Of a stretch of DNA of 10,081 bases, positions 5,077 to 10,081 are shown in pieces. The notes beneath the pieces were generated by a model. The model was not told the DNA's origin. It made no database searches and was given only the letters and a program-made list of their open reading frames with translations. A program made the position numbers and the translations under genes. The DNA is from DASVEE01 sp036399695 (GTDB lineage: Bacteria; Acidobacteriota; Thermoanaerobaculia; Gp7-AA8): NCBI GenBank assembly GCA_036399695.1, contig DASWMP010000001.1, positions 1 to 10,081 of the forward strand, in the 5' to 3' direction. How positions within the stretch are numbered: position 1 is the stretch's first letter; every line of letters starts with the position of its first letter.

Positions 5077-6515
5077 AAAGCCTCGGCGCGCTTCCGCAGG
5101 TCCGCCTCACCGTCGACGGTGCGCCACTCGATGCGGCGGCTTCGGCCGCGCTGGCAACCGTCCGCGTGCAGCAGCGGCTTTGCCTGCCGGCGCTGTGCGA
5201 GCTGACGTTCTCCGGGCAGACGGTGCTGACCGGGATCGCCGCGACGCCACTCTCCGTCGGCTCGACGCTCGAGCTGCGCGTCGAAGACGATGAGCTGCTC
5301 TTCGCGGGCGACATCACGGCGGTCGAGTACTCCTCGCGCGTCGACACCGGGCGCGTCATCCGGGTCCGCGCCTACGACGCGCTGCACCGCCTGCGGCGCG
5401 CACAGCCGGTGAAGGCGCATACGAACATCACCGCCGCCGCGCTGGCGCGCGAGCTCGTGGCACCGCTGAACGTGGACGCGGCCGAAGAAGGGCGGACGAT
5501 CGAGCGCTGGGTGCAGCATCGGCAGAACGACCTCGACTTCCTGACCGAGGTCTGCGCCCGCTCCGGTCTCTACTTCGTCGTCGATGGCGACACGCTCCGC
5601 CTGTTCCGGCTGCAGAGCAGCGACGCGGTGGAGCTGGACCTGGGGGAGACGCTGCTCGAAGCGCGCATCGACCTGACGGAGCCGATCGTCCGCTCGGTGT
5701 CCGTGCGGGGCTGGGATCCGCGGCGCATCGCTACGCTCGACACGCTGCTCGAACGGGAAGAGGGGATGCTGGAGCGGACGCTCACGGACGAGATCGTGGC
5801 CGACACCACGCATGCCGAGGAGGTCGCGGCCGCGGAGATGGAACGGCGCGAGCTGGCGCTGACGCCGGTGTGGGGTGTGGCCATTGGCGACGTGCGGCTG
5901 CGTCCCGGCGCCACGGTGACCATCACCGGGGTGACGCCGGAGGCCAGCACCGCCGTCATCACGTCCGTCGATCACGTCCTGCAGCGGACGACCGGCTTCC
6001 GTTCCGAGTTCTCGAATCCGCTGCCGCAACTGCATCGCTCCGATCGCGCCACGGTCGCCGCTCTCGGCATTGTGAACAACGTCGACGATCCGGACCGCCT
6101 CGGGCGCATCAAGCTTCTGCTTCCGGCGTACGGCAGCGTGGAGACCGAATGGCTTCCCGTCGCCAGCGCCGGAGCCGGCACGTCGAAAGGCTTCATCGCC
6201 ATCCCGAATGCAGGGGACCACGTGCTCGCGCTGTTCCCGCGCGGCGAGCCGGCGCAGGGGATCGTCATCGGCAGTCTGTTTCGCGACGTCCATCCCGATC
6301 CGTGCGTCCGCCGCTTCACCTTCATGACGCCGAACGGCCAGCGGCTGCAGCTCGACGACGAGCGCGACGCGGTGCGCATCGAGAACAAAACCGGCAGCTT
6401 CGTCGAGCTGACGCCGGAGCTGATGCACATCCACGCGGCGACGGACCTCGACATCGAGGCGCCGGGCCGGACCATCACGATCCGCGGCAAGAAGATCGAC
6501 TTCAAGAGGGCCTGA
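5073..6515 (+). CDS. VgrG/gp5-like spike protein (Pvc8-like)
   Basis: A 480-aa hub and spike protein, expected to form a trimer below the tube and carry the tip into the target cell. Residues ~1-320 are the gp27/GPD-like hub: YDALHRLRRAQ, then RTIERWVQHRQNDLDFLTEVCARSGLYFVVDGDTLRL. The gp5-type OB fold starts near residue 326: GIVNNVDDPDRLGRIKLLLPAYG, then WLPVASAGAG, GFIAIPNAGDHVLALFPRGEPAQGIVIGSLF. A short beta-helical spike follows (ERDAVRIENKTGSFVELTPELMHIHAATDLDIEAPGRTITIRGKKIDF), ending without any effector extension. There is no lysozyme domain. ATG 5073 has GCAGGAG upstream and overlaps the adaptor stop by 4 bp. The stop overlaps the tip gene by 1 bp. Confidence 0.95.
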   Translation: MKSLGALPQVRLTVDGAPLDAAASAALATVRVQQRLCLPALCELTFSGQTVLTGIAATPLSVGSTLELRVEDDELLFAGDITAVEYSSRVDTGRVIRVRAYDALHRLRRAQPVKAHTNITAAALARELVAPLNVDAAEEGRTIERWVQHRQNDLDFLTEVCARSGLYFVVDGDTLRLFRLQSSDAVELDLGETLLEARIDLTEPIVRSVSVRGWDPRRIATLDTLLEREEGMLERTLTDEIVADTTHAEEVAAAEMERRELALTPVWGVAIGDVRLRPGATVTITGVTPEASTAVITSVDHVLQRTTGFRSEFSNPLPQLHRSDRATVAALGIVNNVDDPDRLGRIKLLLPAYGSVETEWLPVASAGAGTSKGFIAIPNAGDHVLALFPRGEPAQGIVIGSLFRDVHPDPCVRRFTFMTPNGQRLQLDDERDAVRIENKTGSFVELTPELMHIHAATDLDIEAPGRTITIRGKKIDFKRA

Positions 6516-6859
6516 TGCTGCTGCTCACCATCGACGCGACCATCGTCTGCACACACGAGCTGGGGCACGTGAAAACGATCGCCACGCAGAGCCTCGTGTT
6601 CGTGGAGGGGCGCCCGCTCGAAGTGGACGACGATCCGGAAGGACGAACGATCGGCGGCTGCCCCAACACCGGCCCGGCCATCAAACCATGCACGCTGACG
6701 CTGGCCGTGCGCCAGGGTTACTCCGGACTGCTGCGCATCGACGGACGGCGCGTCTGCCTGGATACGGTCATCGGTTTCACCGACGGCACGCCGCCCGGAG
6801 CAGTGGACTACAAGGTGCGCAACGCCGGGCAGGCGTTCGTCTCGGAGAAGTCGCGATGA
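6515..6859 (+). CDS. PAAR-like spike-tip protein (Pvc10 position)
   Basis: A 114-aa protein directly after the spike gene. It resembles the small Cys-containing PAAR-like proteins often found in contractile injection clusters. The family pattern visible here is an opening strand ending in Cys-x-His (IVCTH, Cys12 and His14), a segment like V-x-G-x-P-L-x-V (VFVEGRPLEV), GGCPN with Cys49, PCTL with Cys59, a second repeat LRIDGRRVCLDTVIGFTDG (Cys81), and an end rich in short strands. Cys12, His14, Cys49 and Cys59 are candidate ligands for the metal that stabilises a PAAR cone. Established knowledge: such proteins sharpen the spike and may tether effectors. I infer the tip role from this pattern and its position. 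No effector domain is fused. ATG 6515 shares its A with the spike stop codon and has AAGAGGG upstream. Confidence 0.75.
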   Translation: MLLLTIDATIVCTHELGHVKTIATQSLVFVEGRPLEVDDDPEGRTIGGCPNTGPAIKPCTLTLAVRQGYSGLLRIDGRRVCLDTVIGFTDGTPPGAVDYKVRNAGQAFVSEKSR

Positions 6860-6874
6860 CCCGCGGGGCGGAAC

Positions 6875-6984
6875 CAGTTGGCAGTTGGCAGTTGGCGGTT
6901 GGCAGGGCAGAGGCGATCTCCGTCACCCTCCTCGCCGACTCCCTAACCCACCACTGCCAACCGCCAACTGCCAACCGCCAACTG
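6875..6984. repeat. Long hairpin built from CAGTTGG heptamers
   Basis: The left arm (6875-6905) is CAGTTGG x3, CGGTTGG, then CAG. The right arm (6954-6984) is its reverse complement with 30 of 31 positions matching and consists of CCAACTG/CCAACCG heptamers. The 48-bp loop shows no coding potential. The element fills most of the 142-bp gap between the tip and gp25 genes, in an otherwise overlapping operon. No T-run follows the right arm, so a classical rho-independent terminator is unlikely. It could pause or attenuate transcription, protect an mRNA end, or be a MITE-like or REP-like insertion. Confidence 0.88.
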
Positions 6985-7001
6985 CCTGATCGAGGTGCCT
7001 C

Positions 7002-7418
7002 ATGACCCGCGCCTGGCGTTTCGCGCACCCCGATCTCGACCGCGGCGATGCCGGCCTGCACGTCTCCCCGACGGGCGGCGTGGAGATGGTCGAAGACGCC
7101 GACGCACTGCGGCAGGCCGTGATGCTGCTGCTCTCCACGCGTCCCGGCGAGCGGGTCATGCGGCCCGACTACGGCTGCCATCTCGACCGCATCCTCTTCT
7201 GGCCGAACGACAACACCACCGCCGGCCTGGCCATCCACTACGTGCGCCAGGCGATCGAGCGGTGGGAGCCGCGTGTCCAGATCGTGCGGCTCGACGCCGT
7301 GCGCAACGAGGCCGATCCGTCGCGCCTCGAGGTCCACCTCGAATACCGGTCGCGCGCCACGCAGCGCGGCGACGAGCTCCGCATCTCCATGGCCCTGCAC
7401 GAAGGAGACATTACATGA
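7002..7418 (+). CDS. gp25-like baseplate wedge protein (Pvc9-like)
   Basis: A 138-aa gp25/GpW-family protein of the baseplate wedge, which helps anchor the first sheath ring to the baseplate. Signatures are the helix DADALRQAVMLLLSTRPGERVMRPDYGCHLDRILFWPND and the conserved EPR motif in WEPRV (residues 88-92), followed by strands IVRLDAV and SRLEVHLEYRSRA. The length is typical for the family (about 120-150 aa). ATG 7002 has GAGGTG upstream, just after the heptamer hairpin, so it may start a separately tuned segment of the operon. Its stop overlaps the baseplate-J start by ATGA. A TssE-type T6SS homologue is less likely given the eCIS neighbours. Confidence 0.93.
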   Translation: MTRAWRFAHPDLDRGDAGLHVSPTGGVEMVEDADALRQAVMLLLSTRPGERVMRPDYGCHLDRILFWPNDNTTAGLAIHYVRQAIERWEPRVQIVRLDAVRNEADPSRLEVHLEYRSRATQRGDELRISMALHEGDIT

Positions 7419-9979
7419 CGACACTCGCCCCTCCGAAGCTGGACGACCGCGGCTTCGACGATCTCGTCGGCGATGCCCGGCGTGTCATCGAGCGCCTCTG
7501 CCCCGAATGGACCGACCGCTCGCCGAACGACCCGGGCATGGTGCTGGTCGAGCTCTTCGCCCACCTCACGGACGTCATGCTCTACCGGCTCAACCGGTTG
7601 CCGCTCAACGCCTACGTCGAGTTCCTCCGCCTCGTCGGCGTGAAGCTGCAACCGCCGGCCGCGGCGAGCGTGCGCCTCCGCTTCACCCGCGAGCGCGGCG
7701 ACAGTGTCGGGCAGATTCCGCGGGGCACGCGCGTGACGATCGCCCGTCCGACCGGCCCGTCGCCCATTTTCTCGACGGCCGACGCGGTGCGCCTCGATGC
7801 CGGCGCCAACAGCGTGGACGTGCTCGCGTATCACGCGGAGCTGATTGAAGGAGAGCTGGCCGGAACGACGAGCGGTCTGCCGGGCTTCCGCGTCACGGCC
7901 AAGCGTCCGCCCATCGTCGCCCCGACCGGCGATGGCCTCGACCTGCTGGTCGGCGTGGAGATGGGGCCGGCCGACGATGACCGCGACGCCACGGTCGTCG
8001 CCTTCGACGGCAAACGCTTCCGCATCTGGCGCGAGGTCGAATCGTTCGCCCTCGCCGGCGACGAACGGCACGTCTACGTGGCCGACCGTCTGACCGGCGT
8101 CATCACCTTCGCCACCGCCGCTCGCACGCGGCAGGACGACGGCACGCTCACCACCGCGCCGGTGGAACTGGCGGCCGTACCCCCGAACGGACGCCAGGTC
8201 CGGCTCTGGTACCGGCGCGGCGGCGGTGCGGAAGGGAACGTCGTCGCCAGCTCGCTGACCGTCCTCAAAGATCCGCTGCCCGGCATCAGCGTCACGAATC
8301 CCGCGGCCGCCGCGGGCGGCCGTGCGGCCGAGACGCTGGAGAACGCGATGGTGCGCGCTCCACAGGAGCTGTATTCGCTCGAGCGCGCCGTAACGGCTCG
8401 CGACTTCGAACGCGTTGTCATCCGCTCCTCCGGCGCCATCGCCCGCGCCCGCGCGGTGACGAGCATGGACGTCTGGCGGCACGCGCAGCCCGGCACCGTC
8501 GACGTCCTGATGGTGCCGCATGTGCCGGAGGAGTTGCGGAAAGGGGCGGTGACGGACGCCGTGGTGTCGCAGTACGCGACCGGCGAAGCACTGGCCCGCG
8601 CGCAGACGGAGCTCGACGAACGGCGCCCGCTGGCCACGCGTGTCCGCGCGGGCTGGGTGAGATACAAAGGGGTGCGCGTCGTGGCCAGCGTCGTCGTGCG
8701 CCGCGGCGAGGATCCGGTGCTCATGCGCGCGCGTCTCCTCGACCGGCTGCACGGCTTCATCACGCCGCTGCCCGGATCGGCCACGCCGAGCGGCTGGCGC
8801 TTCGGCGAATCGCTGCGCATCGGGCAGATCTACGACCTCCTGCTCGCCGAGCCGGGAGTGCGCTACGCCGATGACGTTCGCCTGATCGTGGACCGCGCTC
8901 CCGATGCGGACGTCAGCCAGATCGCGCCCGATCACTTCCAGCCGCGCACGTTCTACGTCGCCGCCGGCGACACGCTCTATCGCACGTTCGACAGCGGCGA
9001 CGGTTGGGAGCCGATCGAGTCGTATCCGAACGAGTCGGTGGTGCTGGTCGAAGCGCACCCGCAGGTGGCGGGACTCGTCGCCGCCATCACGGTCGCGCCG
9101 AGCGGGGAGTCGACGATCCATGTATCGCAGGACTGCGGCGAGTCGTGGCCGGTGCACGTGCCGATCGGTCTCTCCATCGACGATCTCGAATGGACGCGCC
9201 GCGACGGCGTGCCGCTGCTGCTCCTCGCCACGAGTAAAGGGTTGTACGAACTGTCGATGGCGCCCGGCTCGGTGCCGCTGCAGTTGCTCGTCGAGCCAGC
9301 GAACCAGGATCTCGGGTTCTACGCCGTCGCGGCGACCACGACGCCGAGCGGCACCGTCAACGTCGCCGCCGCCGCGCGCGGCATGGGTGGCGTCTACCTG
9401 TCGTCACTCGGCGCCCGCCCCGGCACGTTCAAGCCGGTCGGCCTGCGCGGCCAGGACATCCGCGTCCTGCAGATGCAGCCCGAAGGACCGAACGCGTTGC
9501 TCTGGGCCGGCATCGCCGCGCCGGGCGAAACGGGCAAGGGTTGTTACCGCTGGCGGATCTGGGATGCCCCCGACGCGCAGAGCGAATGGGAGCCGCTCTC
9601 CCGCGGCTGGAACGGCGGCAGTTGCCTCGCCCTGACGTTCATCGGCACGAAGGTGCTGGCCGCGACGCACCGCGCCGGCGTCCTCTGGCTCGATAGCGCG
9701 CGATCGGACTCGTCATGGATTGCCAGTGAAGTGTCATCGGGCCTGCCGATCCAGGAGCTCACGAGGTTCGAGCCTGTGAGCGGCCTGGCCGCCGCGCCGG
9801 ATGGACTGCCGATTCTCGCCGGCGGACCGCGGGGGATTTTCCGCGCGAACGATCCGGATGGGCCGTACACGCGCGCGTCCGCTCCCGAGTTCACGGACAA
9901 AGTGACTCTGCCGGAGACCTGGCTGTTCACCTCGGGTGAGCACGAGTTGCAGATCGTCGTGGAAGGGGAGCGGCGGTGA
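7415..9979 (+). CDS. Baseplate-J wedge protein (Pvc11-like) with C-terminal Asp-box propeller
   Basis: An 854-aa protein with two parts. Residues ~1-500 match putative baseplate-assembly proteins of the gp6/J family: NDPGMVLVELFAHLTDVMLYRLN (from residue 38), YVEFLRLVGVKL, GTRVTIARP, LYSLERAVTARDFERVV (from ~319), GSATPSGWRFGESLRIGQIYDLL. Residues ~505-854 look like a beta-propeller. Two canonical Asp boxes (S/T-x-D-x-G-x-x-W) are present: TFDSGDGW at 524-531 and SQDCGESW at 571-578. Five degenerate blade signatures follow (GLYELS, GVYLSS, YRWRIWD...W, GVLWLDS...W...SGLP, GIFRANDPDG). The first part builds the baseplate wedge; the second is probably displayed outside it and might bind a glycan or partner. 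ATG 7415 (GAAGGAG upstream) overlaps the gp25 stop. The reading frame is open further upstream, but there it only shadows gp25. Confidence 0.9.
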   Translation: MTTLAPPKLDDRGFDDLVGDARRVIERLCPEWTDRSPNDPGMVLVELFAHLTDVMLYRLNRLPLNAYVEFLRLVGVKLQPPAAASVRLRFTRERGDSVGQIPRGTRVTIARPTGPSPIFSTADAVRLDAGANSVDVLAYHAELIEGELAGTTSGLPGFRVTAKRPPIVAPTGDGLDLLVGVEMGPADDDRDATVVAFDGKRFRIWREVESFALAGDERHVYVADRLTGVITFATAARTRQDDGTLTTAPVELAAVPPNGRQVRLWYRRGGGAEGNVVASSLTVLKDPLPGISVTNPAAAAGGRAAETLENAMVRAPQELYSLERAVTARDFERVVIRSSGAIARARAVTSMDVWRHAQPGTVDVLMVPHVPEELRKGAVTDAVVSQYATGEALARAQTELDERRPLATRVRAGWVRYKGVRVVASVVVRRGEDPVLMRARLLDRLHGFITPLPGSATPSGWRFGESLRIGQIYDLLLAEPGVRYADDVRLIVDRAPDADVSQIAPDHFQPRTFYVAAGDTLYRTFDSGDGWEPIESYPNESVVLVEAHPQVAGLVAAITVAPSGESTIHVSQDCGESWPVHVPIGLSIDDLEWTRRDGVPLLLLATSKGLYELSMAPGSVPLQLLVEPANQDLGFYAVAATTTPSGTVNVAAAARGMGGVYLSSLGARPGTFKPVGLRGQDIRVLQMQPEGPNALLWAGIAAPGETGKGCYRWRIWDAPDAQSEWEPLSRGWNGGSCLALTFIGTKVLAATHRAGVLWLDSARSDSSWIASEVSSGLPIQELTRFEPVSGLAAAPDGLPILAGGPRGIFRANDPDGPYTRASAPEFTDKVTLPETWLFTSGEHELQIVVEGERR

Positions 9980-9986
9980 GAGGCGC

Positions 9987-10014
9987 GTTGTCCGTTGTCC
10001 GTTGCCCGTGTTCC
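9987..10014. repeat. GTTGTCC heptamer tandem repeat
   Basis: GTTGTCC (9987), GTTGTCC (9994), GTTGCCC (10001) and GTGTTCC (10008) follow each other at exactly 7 bp, just after the baseplate-J stop codon. A looser GTT-rich stretch continues to about 10047. No matching inverted arm lies within the window, though one could lie beyond it. Period and GTTG core resemble the hairpin element at 6875-6984. Confidence 0.7.
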
Positions 10015-10061
10015 GTAGGAGCCGATTGCGCGGTTTCGCGTTGCGCTAACGACGGGGAGCT

Positions 10062-10081
10062 ATGCGCAGTTTGGAGTGGGG
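10062..10081 (+). CDS. Start of the next operon gene, cut by the window end
   Basis: ATG at 10062 is preceded by GGGGAG at 10054-10059, a good ribosome site at normal spacing. The frame is open to the window end and gives only M-R-S-L-E-W and part of a Gly codon, too short to identify. In eCIS clusters a further baseplate, tape-measure or fibre gene would be expected at this place. Confidence 0.5.

Noticed and set aside
6875..6984. Rho-independent terminator
   Set aside because: The hairpin is long but has a 48-nt loop and no T-run after the right arm, and operon genes continue downstream.
7238..9157. 639-codon minus-strand open frame opposite gp25 and baseplate J
   Set aside because: Arg/Val/Asp-rich low-information composition and no recognisable domain. 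The + strand proteins are family-typical over the same region.
2032..9979. Type VI secretion or an intact prophage
   Set aside because: No TssJLM, ClpV or capsid, portal, terminase or lysis genes are visible. The Pvc16-like and LysM adaptor genes favour an eCIS, although the downstream part is unseen.

Overview
The window is a high-GC (roughly two-thirds G+C by eye) bacterial chromosome segment in which all convincing genes lie on the + strand. Most of it is the structural block of a contractile injection system of the extracellular, phage-tail-like type (eCIS; Afp/PVC relatives). The combination of high GC, a probable leaderless promoter and several short-period repeat families would fit an Acidobacteriota-like or similar soil or metagenomic lineage. 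That placement is a guess, because the window holds no marker gene.

Layout. Positions 1-147 are non-coding with a small hairpin. Positions 148-610 hold a degenerate tandem array of about 22 units, each 21 bp with a 14-15 bp dyad. A dyad (634-648) and a -10 box (692-697) follow, directly before a probably leaderless gene for an exported SGNH/GDSL-type hydrolase (704-1555). Only 38 bp later the injection-system operon begins: tail-terminator/cap protein (Pvc16/DUF4255-like), sheath, inner tube, an unrecognised protein carrying an inverted 9-bp minisatellite, a LysM-type tube/hub adaptor (Pvc7-like), a VgrG/gp5-like spike (Pvc8-like), a Cys-containing PAAR-like tip, a gp25-like wedge protein (Pvc9-like), and a large baseplate-J wedge protein (Pvc11-like). 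The last gene starts in the final 20 bp and runs off the window.

The operon is tight. Sheath and tube overlap by 8 bp, the unknown gene and the adaptor by 13 bp, adaptor and spike by ATGA, spike and tip by 1 bp, and gp25 and baseplate J by ATGA. The two larger gaps (142 bp before gp25, 82 bp after baseplate J) both contain heptamer repeats with a GTTG core; the first forms a 31-bp-armed hairpin. Together the products would build the tube, sheath, cap, spike and baseplate. The AAA+ ATPase, tape measure, fibres and effectors found in known eCIS are not in the window and would be expected downstream.

Most unusual points: the 21-bp dyad array with a 42-bp alternating order in its distal third; a baseplate-J protein whose C-terminal ~350 residues look like a seven-bladed Asp-box beta-propeller; the inverted minisatellite inside the gene between tube and adaptor; and the hydrolase gene placed directly in front of the operon.
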